64,000 nucleotides of DNA from Streptomyces lucensis JCM 4490 (GTDB taxonomy: Bacteria; Actinomycetota; Actinomycetes; Streptomycetales; Streptomycetaceae). Positions 42,518 through 51,557 of this stretch are shown one piece after another. The notes beneath the pieces were generated by a model. That model was not told the origin of the DNA. It worked only from the letters and a program-made list of their open reading frames with translations, and did no database searches. Position numbers and translations under genes: made by a program. Location of the stretch: the NCBI RefSeq assembly GCF_014650035.1, contig NZ_BMUE01000010.1, positions 124,001 to 188,000 of the forward strand, in the 5' to 3' direction. How positions within the stretch are numbered: the stretch's first letter is position 1; the number at the start of each line of letters is the position of its first letter.

Positions 42518-42886
42518 CTACCCGGCGCGCTCGGCCGCGCTGCGCTCCACACAGAACTCGTTGCCCTCGGGATCGGTGAGGACCGCCCAGCCGGTGCCGT
42601 CGGGCCTGCGCCGGTCGTCCACCAGGGTGGCCCCGAGGGCGATCACCCGCTCGACCTCCTCGTCCCGCCCGCGGTCCTGCGGCTGCAGGTCGAAATGCAC
42701 CCGGTTCTTGCCCGTCTTGCCCTCCGGCACGGTGACGAACAGCAGCCCGGCTCCCGCGATCAGCGCCTCCGGGTCACCGGGACGGTCGTCCTCGTGCAGC
42801 GGCTGGTCCAGCACCTTCGACCAGAAGCTGCCGAGGGCGTAGGCGTCGGCGGAGTCGATCGTCACATGGCGGATCTTCGAAGTCAT
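42518..42886 (-). CDS. VOC-superfamily (glyoxalase-like) protein
   Basis: 122 residues from ATG 42886. Two beta-alpha-beta-beta-beta units: IRHVTIDSADAYALGSFWSK with the first His, and RVHFDLQPQDRGRDEEVERV with the second. The end reads VLTDPEGNEFCVE, carrying the Glu of the metal site. This is the glyoxalase_6-type branch found in many copies in Streptomyces, with roles from antibiotic binding to dioxygenation; nothing points to one here. Stands alone, 61 bp upstream of the DinB gene on the same strand. Confidence 0.88.
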   Translation of the reverse strand: MTSKIRHVTIDSADAYALGSFWSKVLDQPLHEDDRPGDPEALIAGAGLLFVTVPEGKTGKNRVHFDLQPQDRGRDEEVERVIALGATLVDDRRRPDGTGWAVLTDPEGNEFCVERSAAERAG

Positions 42887-43034
42887 GCGGTGATTCTTCT
42901 GGACGATCGTGAAGCACGGCAACGGACTTACGCCACGGCGTGGACAGGAACGGCCTGGCACCCGGCCGGGCTCTGCCGCCCGCCCGGCCGGGGTCCGGGC
43001 GTCGTGGGCGCGGCCCTTCGGCTAGCTTCGAGGC

Positions 43035-43967
43035 ATGACCGGCCGTACCTCTCCCAGCCTCGCCGAAGCCCTCGCGACCGGGGCCGTCGTGCTGGACGGC
43101 GGCATGTCCAACCAGTTGGAGGCAACCGGGCACGACCTGGGCGGCGGGCTGTGGTCGGCGCGGCTGCTGGCCGAGCGCCCCGAGGCGGTCGCCGAGGCCC
43201 ACCTCGCCTACTTCCGCGCGGGCGCGGACGTGGCGATCACCGCGAGCTACCAGGCCACCTTCCAGGGCTTCGCGAAGCACGGCATCGGCCACGAGGAAGC
43301 CGCGCGGCTGCTCGCGCTGAGCGTGCGCCTCGCCCGTACGGCGGCCCGCCGGGCCGGGGACGCCGGCGTGACACGGCCCCTGTGGGTGGCGGCCTCGGCC
43401 GGGCCGTACGGGGCGATGCTCGCGGACGGCTCCGAGTACCGGGGCCGCTACGGGCTGGGCGTCGGGGAACTGGAGCGGTTCCACCGGCCGCGGCTGGAGG
43501 TGCTGGCCGCCGCCGCGCCGGACGTGATCGCGCTGGAGACCGTGCCCGACGCCGACGAAGGCGCGGCGCTGCTCAGGGCGGTGCGGGGGCTCGGGGTGCC
43601 GGTGTGGCTGTCGTACACCGTCGACGGCCCGCGCACGCGGGCCGGGCAGCCGCTCGAGGACGCGTTCGCGCCGGCGGCCGGCGCGGACGAGGTCATCGCG
43701 GTGGGGGTGAACTGCTGCGCGCCGCGGGACGCCGGGCCCGCGGTGGAGATCGCGGCCCGGGTCACCGGCAAGCCGGTCGTGGTCTACCCCAACAGCGGCG
43801 AGGTGTGGGACGCGCGGACGCGTGCCTGGACGGGGCGTGCGGCGTTCGGCGCCGGGCAGGTCGCGGCGTGGCGGGAGGCCGGGGCGCGGCTGATCGGAGG
43901 GTGCTGCCGGGTCGGCCCGGAGGCGATCTCGGCGATCGCCTCCGCCGTGGGCAGTCCCGACCGGTAG
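43035..43967 (+). CDS. mmuM: Homocysteine S-methyltransferase
   Basis: 310 residues, family-typical length, from ATG 43035. Zinc and homocysteine site: Cys in GVNCCAP and the GGCCRVGP pair near the C-terminus. Barrel motifs are VVLDGGMSNQLEATGHDL, ITASYQATFQGFAKHGIG, SAGPYGAMLADGSEYRG and IALETVPDADEGAALL. The enzyme transfers a methyl group from S-methylmethionine or SAM to homocysteine, making methionine in the cytoplasm. No mmuP-type permease lies next to it. Single gene. Confidence 0.95.
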   Translation: MTGRTSPSLAEALATGAVVLDGGMSNQLEATGHDLGGGLWSARLLAERPEAVAEAHLAYFRAGADVAITASYQATFQGFAKHGIGHEEAARLLALSVRLARTAARRAGDAGVTRPLWVAASAGPYGAMLADGSEYRGRYGLGVGELERFHRPRLEVLAAAAPDVIALETVPDADEGAALLRAVRGLGVPVWLSYTVDGPRTRAGQPLEDAFAPAAGADEVIAVGVNCCAPRDAGPAVEIAARVTGKPVVVYPNSGEVWDARTRAWTGRAAFGAGQVAAWREAGARLIGGCCRVGPEAISAIASAVGSPDR

Positions 43968-43985
43968 ACCCCGGGCCGTCGGCGG

Positions 43986-45551
43986 TCAGCGGCGCAGTGC
44001 GCCGACCGACCGCCGCAGGCGCCGCACGGCTGCCGCCAGTTCGGCCCCCGGGGCTCGGACGGTGCCGCCCGGCGCCGGCTCCGGAACCTGGGACGCGGTC
44101 GTCCACAGGGCCATCGCCTCGTCCAGCGAGCCGTACGCGGTGTACGGCACGCCGCCGTCGAAGACGCGTACGGGGTGTGAGTCGTCCCAGGCCTGCCAGC
44201 CGGGGTTCCCGGTCGTGGCGAACCGGACCCAGGCCGCGTGCATCGCGTCGCGCAGCGCACGCGGGGCGTTCTCGCCGGCCAGCTTCCTGGCCTCGGGCAG
44301 ATCGCCGGTGCCGAAGACGAACCCCAGCTCCAGGGCGTGGCAGGCGCCGAGGCCGGGGAGGTTGGACGGCCACGCGAACTCGTAGAGGTAGGAGCTGCCG
44401 GGGCGGGCGTCGGCGAGGCGGTGCAGCGGGACGCGCAGCAGGTGGTCGGTGACCATCTGGCCGACGGTCTCGGCGGCGCCGGCGTCGGGGCGCAGGGCCC
44501 GGTAACCGCGGGGCACCTCGGGGCCGACGCGGCAGCGGGCCATGGCCCCGGCGAGGGCGACGGGTCCGATCCGGTCGACGCGCTCGTGCAGTCCGCCGGG
44601 AACCAGCCACAGCCGGTACTCGTCCCGGGTCCAGCCCGTGAGCAGCTCGACGCCCGGGGCGGCGCCGTCGAGGAGCGCCCTGAGCGGGTCGCGGGGCACG
44701 AGGTCGCCGTCGACGACGAGGCCGAACGCGGGTCCGCCCAGCACGGGGCCGCTGAGCCGGCCGGCTTCGGCCTGGGCGCGCAGCAGCAGGTCGCGGTCGA
44801 CGGCGGCGAAGGCCTCGGCGGTGGCGGGGATCTTCAGCCGGGCGGCCATGCGCCGCACCACGCGCCGCACCTTGTCGCGGTCCGACGCCTCCGGCGGGCC
44901 GCTCTGCAGCACCGCCCGCCGGATCAGGCCGCGGGTCTGCGGTGCGGCGAGCAGGGCGCCGGCGCTGATCGCGCCGGCCGACTGGCCGCACAGGGTGATC
45001 CGGTCGGGGTCGCCGCCGAACGCGGCGATCGCCTCGTGGACCCAGCGCAGGGCGGCGAACTGGTCGCGCAGGCCCGCGTTGGGCGGCGCGTCGGGGAAGA
45101 GCCCGTACCCCTCCACCCCCAGCCGGTAGTTGAGCGAGACGCAGACGACGCCGTCCCGGGCGAAGGCGCTGCCGTCATACACGGGTACGGCCGAGGAGCC
45201 TCTGGTCAGCGCACCGCCGTGGATCCAGACCAGGACGGGGAGGCGGGCGCCGGGGTCCGGCTGGGGCGTCCATACGTTGAGGTTGAGGCATTCGTCGCCG
45301 GGGATCTCGGGGTCGGACAGGTACCGGGCGAAGGCCTCGGAGTACGGGGGTTTCGGCGCGGTCGGCCCGAAGGCGGTCGCGTCGCGTACCCCGTCCCAGG
45401 GGTCGGGCGGCTCGGGCGGGCGGAACCGGCGGGGGCCGAAGGGCGGTGCGGCGTAGGGGATGCCGCGGAAGACCGCGATGCCCCGCTCGTACCTGCCGCG
45501 TACGGCCCCGTGGGGCGTTCCGACCACGGGGTCCGTCCGGTCTGCCGCCAT
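43986..45551 (-). CDS. Carboxylesterase, type B
   Basis: 521 residues from ATG 45551. Family motifs: the oxyanion hole VWIHGGALTRGSS, the nucleophile CGQSAGAISAGALLAAP (G-Q-S-A-G), the EDECLNLNV-like block GDECLNLNVWTP, and the catalytic His in GLGACHALELGFVFG. No signal peptide is seen, so it is a cytoplasmic esterase like para-nitrobenzyl esterase. It acts on a broad range of carboxylic esters. Convergent with mmuM, 18 bp apart. Confidence 0.93.
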   Translation of the reverse strand: MAADRTDPVVGTPHGAVRGRYERGIAVFRGIPYAAPPFGPRRFRPPEPPDPWDGVRDATAFGPTAPKPPYSEAFARYLSDPEIPGDECLNLNVWTPQPDPGARLPVLVWIHGGALTRGSSAVPVYDGSAFARDGVVCVSLNYRLGVEGYGLFPDAPPNAGLRDQFAALRWVHEAIAAFGGDPDRITLCGQSAGAISAGALLAAPQTRGLIRRAVLQSGPPEASDRDKVRRVVRRMAARLKIPATAEAFAAVDRDLLLRAQAEAGRLSGPVLGGPAFGLVVDGDLVPRDPLRALLDGAAPGVELLTGWTRDEYRLWLVPGGLHERVDRIGPVALAGAMARCRVGPEVPRGYRALRPDAGAAETVGQMVTDHLLRVPLHRLADARPGSSYLYEFAWPSNLPGLGACHALELGFVFGTGDLPEARKLAGENAPRALRDAMHAAWVRFATTGNPGWQAWDDSHPVRVFDGGVPYTAYGSLDEAMALWTTASQVPEPAPGGTVRAPGAELAAAVRRLRRSVGALRR

Positions 45552-45708
45552 CGCCCACCAGCCCTTCGCCGCGTTCGTGCACTTCTCGCCGCTGTCGCGT
45601 CGGTGCAGTCGCGTCGGGTGCACTGTTCACATGAGCACCACGAGGCGCGGAGGTATTCCGGGGTAACACGCCCGCGGCACCGCGGCGCCCGGGCAGGCGG
45701 TGGCGCCG

Positions 45709-45966
45709 TCAGTCCTCCTCGGGGTCGCCGGGGGCTCCGACGAGGGCCTCGACGACGTCCACGGCACTGCCGTCGTGGTCGCTGCCGGCGGTGCCGCTGC
45801 CGGTCTGCACGTTGGCCGCCCGGTCGACCTCCAGGATCGAGTCGGCCCGCGAGTTGTCGATCACCGTGACCAGGTCGCCGGACGCGGTCGCGGGCGCGGC
45901 GGCCGCGCCGAGGATCGCGACGGCCGCGGCCGTCGCGATCCCGAGCCGGGGAACGGCACCCCTCAC
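45709..45966 (-). CDS. Small secreted protein, function unknown
   Basis: 85 residues from GTG 45966, overlapping the stop of the upstream lyase gene by 4 bp. A signal peptide (RLGIATAAAVAILGAAAAPA, cleavage near ATA-SG) is followed by about 55 acidic residues with no Cys: DLVTVIDNSRADSILEVDR, then TGSGTAGSDHDGSAVDVVEA. Mature peptide is small and strongly acidic. No family recognised. The translational coupling to a cytosolic lyase is unusual. Confidence 0.68.
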   Translation of the reverse strand: MRGAVPRLGIATAAAVAILGAAAAPATASGDLVTVIDNSRADSILEVDRAANVQTGSGTAGSDHDGSAVDVVEALVGAPGDPEED

Positions 45967-46826
45967 ACGCCCACGCCCTCGGGGACGAGCCGCTCACGGG
46001 CGATGTTGCGCTCCAGCAGGCTGGTGGACGCCTGTACACCGACCCCACTCTCGGGGTCCACCCGCGGCAGCCGGCCGTCGGCGGCCTTGAGGCCGGTGAG
46101 CGCTGCGTCCATCGCCTCGTGCGCGGCGAACAGGCAGGGGGTGCTGTAGATGGCCACGTCGACGCCCAGGTCGGACAGCTCGCCGAGGGACAGGCGCGGC
46201 GACTTGCCGCCGGCGATCTGGTTGAACAGCAGCGGTTTGCCGCCGACGACCTCGCGGATGCGCCTGATCCACTCGACGCTGCGCACCCCGTCGACCAGGA
46301 CCACGTCGGCGTCGGTGGCGGCCAGCCGCTCGGCGCGGTGCAGGATGTCGTGCTCGTCGGTGGCGTCCGTGCGGGCGACGACCACCAGGTCCCTGCGTGT
46401 CTCCAGGACCCTGTGCAGCTTCTCCAGGTACTCCTCCAGCGGCAGCACCTGCTTGCCGTCGGCGTGTCCGCAGCGGCGGGGCCGCTTCTGGTCCTCCAGG
46501 ATCACACCGGAGGCCCCGATGCGCTCCAGTCCCTCGACGACGTGGCAGGCGACCTCCGGGTCGACGTAACCGTCGTCGATGTCGACCAGCAGATGGTGGT
46601 GCGGGAACGCGCCGCGCAGCCGCTGGACGAAGGCCACCATGTCGGGCCATGCGATGAATCCGATGTCGGGCAGTCCGTAGTACGAGGCCGCGAATCCGAA
46701 GCCCGAGACGAACATCCCGTCGTAGTGCTTGGCCGCGATCGACGCCGAGTACATGTCGTACACGCCGATCAGCGGTGTGGTCCCGGGCCCGGCGATGCGG
46801 TCGCGCAGCTTCTTACCGTGGGTCAA
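45963..46826 (-). CDS. PEP mutase/isocitrate lyase family protein with KRxCGH-type loop
   Basis: 287 residues from TTG 46826, with GAAGGAG 7 bp upstream. Conserved barrel: TTPLIGVYDMYSASIAAKHY, LLVDIDDGYVDPEVACHVVE with metal-binding Asp residues, GVILEDQKRPRRCGHADGKQ with the lyase Cys in RRCGH, and VVARTDATDEHDIL. The retained Cys-Gly-His loop points to a C-C lyase (methylisocitrate-, dimethylmalate- or oxaloacetate-cleaving), unlike the loop-less paralogue at 41210. The gene is the first of a two-gene unit with a small secreted protein. It is divergent from the VOC gene across a 245-bp gap with a perfect palindrome. Confidence 0.9.
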   Translation of the reverse strand: MTHGKKLRDRIAGPGTTPLIGVYDMYSASIAAKHYDGMFVSGFGFAASYYGLPDIGFIAWPDMVAFVQRLRGAFPHHHLLVDIDDGYVDPEVACHVVEGLERIGASGVILEDQKRPRRCGHADGKQVLPLEEYLEKLHRVLETRRDLVVVARTDATDEHDILHRAERLAATDADVVLVDGVRSVEWIRRIREVVGGKPLLFNQIAGGKSPRLSLGELSDLGVDVAIYSTPCLFAAHEAMDAALTGLKAADGRLPRVDPESGVGVQASTSLLERNIARERLVPEGVGV

Positions 46827-46985
46827 GGTCCGGCTCCTTCTGTGGGTGGGTGACGCGGACGGGCTGGGTCCGCCGCGTCTCGACGCCCTTTACCAAGACG
46901 AAAGCATCCCTAGACATTCACGTGACCTTCCATGTACGCCACCTTTACTCACCCGGGTGGCCGAACCGGTTCACCGCAGAAACGT

Positions 46986-47007
46986 CACGCGCGGACGTCC
47001 GCGCGTG
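46986..47007. promoter_or_regulatory. 22-bp perfect palindrome
   Basis: CACGCGCGGAC is followed at once by its exact reverse complement, with no spacer. It lies in the divergent gap between the lyase gene (start 46826) and the VOC gene (start 47072). No gene ends nearby, so a terminator is unlikely; an operator for one or both genes fits better. Confidence 0.6.
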
Positions 47008-47071
47008 CAGGACCGCCACCGGTGTCCGATTCGTTCAAGACCGGCGGCCGGCGCACGCCTACGGTGGCCGC

Positions 47072-47476
47072 ATGACCACACGATTCGCCGTGATCGGGCT
47101 GGTGGCCTCCGATCTGGCCGCCTCCCTCGCCTTCTACCGCCGCCTCGGCCTGGTCTTCCCGGCCGGCGCCGAGGAACAGCCGCACGTCGAGGCGGAGCTG
47201 CCCGGTGGGCTGGTCCTCGCGCTGGACACAGAACAGACCATTCGCTCCTTCCATCCCGGCTGGCGGCCGCCCGCCGGCGGCGGGCGGGTGTCGCTCGCCT
47301 TCCGGTGCGACTCGCCGGCCGCGGTCGACGCCCTGTACGAGGAACTGGTGGGCGCCGGGCACCACGGGGAGCTGAAGCCGTGGGACGCCTTCTGGGGCCA
47401 GCGGTACGCGACCGTGCACGACCCCGACGGCAACGGGGTCGACCTGTTCGCCCCGCTACCGGCCCCCGCCGAGTAG
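47072..47476 (+). CDS. VOC-superfamily (glyoxalase/bleomycin-resistance-like) protein
   Basis: 134 residues from ATG 47072. The bleomycin-resistance-type fold shows FAVIGLVASDLAASLAFYRR, RVSLAFRCDSPAAVDALYEE and ATVHDPDGNGVDLFAPLP. The metal site is incomplete: the first His position is Val/Ile, which is usual in binding-type rather than enzymatic members. It could sequester a drug-like ligand. The 3' end overlaps the convergent AraC-family gene by 21 bp. Confidence 0.88.
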   Translation: MTTRFAVIGLVASDLAASLAFYRRLGLVFPAGAEEQPHVEAELPGGLVLALDTEQTIRSFHPGWRPPAGGGRVSLAFRCDSPAAVDALYEELVGAGHHGELKPWDAFWGQRYATVHDPDGNGVDLFAPLPAPAE

Positions 47477-48151
47477 CTCCCCGAGCGGCCGGCCCGCCAG
47501 CTCCCGCACCTCGCGGGCCAGATGCGGCTGGTCCGCGTACCCGGCGCGGGCCGCGGTCTCGGCGTAGGGCACCCCCGACCGGGCCAGCGCCAGCGCCCGC
47601 TGCAGCCGCAGGACGCGGGCGAGGGTCTTGGGCCCGTAGCCGAAGGCACCCAGGCAGCGGCGGTGCAGCCGGCGCGCTCCGACGCCGAGTTCGGCGGCCG
47701 TGGCGGACACCGCACGGCCCTCGTCCAGGCACTCCACCAGCCGGCGCAGCAGCGGATCGGGAGCCCCTGTCGCCGCGGCGCGGTCCAGGGCGACGTCCTC
47801 CAGGGCCGTCGCCGCGTCGGCCGCCGCCCCGACCCTGTCCCGCAGCCGCCGGACCCGGTCGGCGGGCCACAGGTCCGCCAGCTCCACCCGGCGGTCGCGC
47901 AGTTCGTGCGCCGGTACGCCTAGCAGGGCGGGCGCGGTGCCGGGGAAGAAGCGGACGCCCGCCCAGGTCCGGGCCGGTCCTCCGGGGAGGTACGGCCGGG
48001 TGTCCGGGCCCGCGACCAGCAGCCGGCCCTCGCTCCACAGCAGGTCCATGCAGCCGTCGGGCAGCACGGGCCGGGCACCGGCATCAGCACCGGCCGGCGT
48101 GTTCGTCCACACGACCGCCCCGGTCAGCCGCGACGCCCGCTCCGTGTACAC
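47456..48151 (-). CDS. AraC-family regulator
   Basis: 231 residues from GTG 48151 (VYTERASRLTGAVVW, a typical opening); GTG 48178 would add nine residues. An N-terminal sensor (LPDGCMDLLWSEGRLLVAGP, GVRFFPGTAPALLG) belongs to the DUF6597-type group. The C-terminal double HTH reads VSATAAELGVGARRLHRRCL, then YAETAARAGYADQPHLAREV. Such regulators often sense an aldehyde or DNA damage-like signal, but this is not shown here. Convergent with the VOC gene. Likely paired with it in function. Confidence 0.9.
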   Translation of the reverse strand: MYTERASRLTGAVVWTNTPAGADAGARPVLPDGCMDLLWSEGRLLVAGPDTRPYLPGGPARTWAGVRFFPGTAPALLGVPAHELRDRRVELADLWPADRVRRLRDRVGAAADAATALEDVALDRAAATGAPDPLLRRLVECLDEGRAVSATAAELGVGARRLHRRCLGAFGYGPKTLARVLRLQRALALARSGVPYAETAARAGYADQPHLAREVRELAGRPLGELLGGGR

Positions 48152-48344
48152 GGCCGCCAGCCTACGCCGGGAGGTCACGCACGGGAGGGGGCCGCCCTTC
48201 CACGTCCCGCACGTGGACCACGGGCGGGCCATGCCCCGCGCGATGGGCCGGAGGCGAGCCGTGGCGGGTGCGGGAGCCGCGGGTCGGGCGACGGTGGCCG
48301 CGGTGGCCGTCCGCGGGAGGACGGGCAGGTGTCCCGGCGTACGG

Positions 48345-49511
48345 TCAGTTCCCCGGGCCCGCCGTGCCACCGGTGCCCGTGCCGCCCGCCCGGTGGCTGT
48401 GGTGCGGGTTCTTCGCGTGGGTGCGCAGCCGGGCCGTGACGTCCTCCGGGGGGAGGAAGCGGGACCAGCGCTCGGGGAACTCGGACGGCATGTCGGGGTC
48501 GTCGGGGTCGGCGTCGCGGGCCGCGGCGGCCCAGGCGACGTACTCGGCGACCTGCGCCTCGCGGACCCGCTCGTTCGCCTCGCGGGCGGCGGCCGTCGCG
48601 GCGGCGGGCCAGACCCGGTCGATCGCGGCGTTCACCGCCGCGCCGACGAGCACGGCGAAGGCGGACATCCCGATCCACAGCAGGACGGCGACGGCGGCGG
48701 CGAGGGAGCCGTAGATGGTGGCGCCCTCGATGGTGTGGGTGAGGTAGATGCGCAGCAGGAAGCTGCCCACGACCCACATGGCCAGGGCGACCAGGGCACC
48801 CGGCACGTCCTCGATCCACGGGGACCGCACCGGCACCGAGACGTGGTACAGGGTCGTCAGGAAGGCGATGGACAGCACCATCACGACCGGCCAGTACAGG
48901 ACCTGCACGACCGTCTCCGACCAGGGCACGATCCGCACCACGGCGTCCGGTCCCGCCACCATCAGCGGCAGCGCCACCGAGCCGATCAGCAGGGCCACGA
49001 TGAACAGCAGGAAGGCCATGATCCGGGTCTTGACGATGCCCCGGACGCCGTCGAGGCCGTACATGACGGTGATGGTGTCGATGAAGACGTTCACCGCGCG
49101 GGAGCCCGACCACAGGGCGAACAGGAAGCCTATGGAGATGACGTCGGGCCGGCCGCCCTTCATCACGTCGTGCAGGATCGGCTGGGCGATCTCCCTGACG
49201 CCCTTGTCGGACAGCACCGTGCGGGACGCGTTCAGAAGGTTGTCCTGCAGGCTCTGGATGGTGTCGGCGCCGGTCCAGGTGTCGACGTAGCCCAGCAGCC
49301 CGATGAGGCTCAGCAGCAGCGGCGGCACGGACAGCAGCGTGAAGAACGCCGCTTCGGCCGCCAGGCCCAGGATGCGGTACTCCATGCAGGAATCGACGGT
49401 GTCCTTGAGCAACAGCCAGGCGGTCCTGCGCTTGGAGACGTTCCGGTAGAGGGCTCTGGCCCGGTGGAGCCGGCCGGCGGGCGGCTCGGGGGATTCACTT
49501 GCTGGCTGCAC
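48345..49511 (-). CDS. YihY/BrkB-family inner-membrane protein
   Basis: 388 residues from GTG 49511. About six membrane segments: AAEAAFFTLLSVPPLLLSLI, VISIGFLFALWSGSRAVNVF, MAFLLFIVALLIGSVALPLM, VVMVLSIAFLTTLYHVSV, ALVALAMWVVGSFLLRIYL, AAAVAVLLWIGMSAFAVLVG. This is the YihY fold, and a hydrophilic His/Gly-rich tail follows. The family was once called ribonuclease BN by mistake; its real role is unknown, perhaps transport. Divergent from the AidB-like gene. Confidence 0.93.
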   Translation of the reverse strand: MQPASESPEPPAGRLHRARALYRNVSKRRTAWLLLKDTVDSCMEYRILGLAAEAAFFTLLSVPPLLLSLIGLLGYVDTWTGADTIQSLQDNLLNASRTVLSDKGVREIAQPILHDVMKGGRPDVISIGFLFALWSGSRAVNVFIDTITVMYGLDGVRGIVKTRIMAFLLFIVALLIGSVALPLMVAGPDAVVRIVPWSETVVQVLYWPVVMVLSIAFLTTLYHVSVPVRSPWIEDVPGALVALAMWVVGSFLLRIYLTHTIEGATIYGSLAAAVAVLLWIGMSAFAVLVGAAVNAAIDRVWPAAATAAAREANERVREAQVAEYVAWAAAARDADPDDPDMPSEFPERWSRFLPPEDVTARLRTHAKNPHHSHRAGGTGTGGTAGPGN

Positions 49512-49642
49512 GTCCTAACGGTATCCGCCGTGCCGGGCCCCTCTCACCTTCCGGGGGCGGTCATCCGTTCGACACCCCGGGTTTCCGCTCTGTGCCGCTC
49601 CGGGGGGCCATCACCGCCGCCGTCCCGGGTAGGTTCGCAGTC

Positions 49643-51280
49643 ATGGCAGGCACCTCCACGCACACCGTGACGAACCAGCCGCCCCCGCTGGTCGGATACG
49701 ACGTCTTCTCGGCCGACCGGGCCCTCGTCGAGGCGGTCGAGAGGTACACCGACCCGGACGTATCGGACGAGGTGCGCTCCGAGCTGTCCGCGCTCGGCCG
49801 CTCCGCCGGCTCCGGGCAGCTGCAGGAGTGGGCGGTGCAGGCGAACGAGCACCCGCCCCGGCTGCACACCCACGACCGCTACGGCCACCGGACCGACGAG
49901 GTCGAGTTCCACCCGGCCTGGCACCGGCTGCTCGGCAAGGGCGTCTCGGCGGGCCTGACCGGCGCCTGGGGCCGCCCGGCCGGGCATGTGCGGCGGGCGG
50001 CCGGGTTCCTGGTCTGGACCCAGGTCGAGGCGGGCAACTGCTGCCCGCTGTCGATGACCCACGCGGCCGTCCCGGCGCTGCGCGCCGACCCGGGGCTCGC
50101 CGCCGAGTGGGAGCCGCGGCTGACGTCCACGGTCTACGACCGGGAGCTGCGGCCCGCCGGGCAGAAAGCCGGCGCCCTCTTCGGCATGGGCATGACCGAG
50201 AAGCAGGGCGGCAGCGACGTACGGGCGAACACCACCGAGGCGCGGCCCCTTGCCGAGGCCGGCACCTACGTGCTGACCGGGCACAAGTGGTTCTGCTCGG
50301 CGCCCATGTCGGACGCCTTCCTGGTGCTCGCGCAGGCCCCGGACGGGCTGACCTGCTTCCTTGTGCCCCGCGTGCTGGCGGACGGCACCCGCAACGTCTT
50401 CCGCATCCAGCGTCTGAAGGACAAGCTGGGCAACCGGTCCAACGCCTCCGCCGAGGTCGAGTTCGACGGCACCTGGGCGCGCCGGGTCGGGGAGGAGGGG
50501 CGCGGGGTGCGGACCATCATCGGCATGGTCGCCGCGACCCGGCTGGACTGCGCGCTCGGTTCCGCGGGCCTGATGCGGCAGGCGGTGGCGCAGGCGATCC
50601 ACCACAGCACCCACCGCGAGGCCTTCGGCGGGCGGCTGGTCGACAAGCCGCTGATGCGCAACGTGCTCGCCGACCTCGCGCTGGAGTCGGAGGCCGCGAC
50701 CGCGCTCGCGCTGCGGCTGGCCGCCGCGTACGACGACGGCGGCGAGCGGGAACGCGCCTTCCTGCGGCTGGCGGTGCCGGCCGCGAAGTACTGGATCACC
50801 AAGCGCTGCGCCCCGGTGGCCGTGGAGGCCGCCGAGTGCCTGGGCGGCAACGGGTACGTGGAGGATTCGGGGCTGCCCCGGCTGGTGCGCGAGTCGCCGC
50901 TGAACTCGGTCTGGGAGGGAGCCGGGAACGTCCAGGCGCTCGACGTGCTCAGGGCGCTGCGGCGGGAACCGGGCGCGCTGGACGCGTGCCTCACGGAGAT
51001 CGGCCGGGCGCACGGCGCCGACCACCGCCTGGACCGGGCGGTGAAGGACCTGTTCACCGAACTCGCCGATCTGGACGGTATCGAGGGCCGGGCCAGGCGC
51101 CTGGTCGAGCGGCTGGCCCTGGTGCTGCAGGGTTCGCTGCTGGTGCGCCACGCACCGCCTCAGGTCGCCGACGCCTTCTGCGCCTCCCGGCTGGGCGGCG
51201 ACCACGGAGCGTCCTTCGGCACACTGCCGGGAGGGCTGGATCTGGCGTCGGTGGTGGAGCGGGCGCGCCCGGTGCCCTGA
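49643..51280 (+). CDS. AidB-like acyl-CoA dehydrogenase
   Basis: 545 residues from ATG 49643; AidB is about 540. FAD and substrate motifs are GMGMTEKQGGSDVRANTT, THKWFCSAPMSDAFLVLA-like GHKWFCSAPM, and FLVPRVLADGTRNVFRIQRL. The C-terminal tail is VERARPVP after a DNA-binding-like helical region. AidB of E. coli is induced by alkylation and binds DNA, with weak isovaleryl-CoA dehydrogenase activity. Together with the AlkZ-like, Ogt and AdaA-AlkA genes, the window is rich in alkylation-damage functions, though the genes are far apart. Confidence 0.92.
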   Translation: MAGTSTHTVTNQPPPLVGYDVFSADRALVEAVERYTDPDVSDEVRSELSALGRSAGSGQLQEWAVQANEHPPRLHTHDRYGHRTDEVEFHPAWHRLLGKGVSAGLTGAWGRPAGHVRRAAGFLVWTQVEAGNCCPLSMTHAAVPALRADPGLAAEWEPRLTSTVYDRELRPAGQKAGALFGMGMTEKQGGSDVRANTTEARPLAEAGTYVLTGHKWFCSAPMSDAFLVLAQAPDGLTCFLVPRVLADGTRNVFRIQRLKDKLGNRSNASAEVEFDGTWARRVGEEGRGVRTIIGMVAATRLDCALGSAGLMRQAVAQAIHHSTHREAFGGRLVDKPLMRNVLADLALESEAATALALRLAAAYDDGGERERAFLRLAVPAAKYWITKRCAPVAVEAAECLGGNGYVEDSGLPRLVRESPLNSVWEGAGNVQALDVLRALRREPGALDACLTEIGRAHGADHRLDRAVKDLFTELADLDGIEGRARRLVERLALVLQGSLLVRHAPPQVADAFCASRLGGDHGASFGTLPGGLDLASVVERARPVP

Positions 51281-51292
51281 CGGAGCCCCGGA

Positions 51293-51326
51293 GGGGGTGG
51301 TGCTGCGCCGACACGGCACCACCCCC
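51293..51326 (+). terminator. Hairpin after AidB-like gene
   Basis: GGGGGTGGTGC (51293-51303) and GCACCACCCCC (51316-51326) form a perfect 11-bp stem with a 12-nt loop, 13 bp after the stop codon. No T tract. Confidence 0.75.
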
Positions 51327-51341
51327 GTCGCTCGGGCGTGT

Positions 51342-51421
51342 TGCAGCCCTCGGACGCGCAGTGCGTCAGGGTCAAGTCTCGGCCGGTGCGGCGTGGTCCA
51401 CCAGGGTTGCACAGGGTTGCA
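51342..51421. promoter_or_regulatory. AGGGTTGCA motif cluster upstream of GAF regulator
   Basis: CAGGGTTGCA occurs twice directly adjacent (51402-51411 and 51412-51421). An inverted copy with one change, TGCAGCCCT, lies at 51342-51350. They lie 137-216 bp upstream of the GAF regulator and after the AidB terminator, so they could be upstream activator or autoregulation sites. Confidence 0.4.
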
Positions 51422-51557
51422 ACTCGTCGGCGCACGTGCGCGGAGTATGTGCCTCCGGCCTGCCCGTGACGGCAGTATGAGAGGCACAGCCGGACCGGAA
51501 ACCGACGCCCGGGACGGCTTGACACGTGCGTTCGACACCTTTTCCGGGAGGATCCCC

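Noticed and set aside
48348..48360. CAGTTCCCCGGGCC resembling the GTTCCCCGCGCCCC element
   Set aside because: The match is short, covers the stop codon and last codons of the YihY gene, and lacks the rest of the element.
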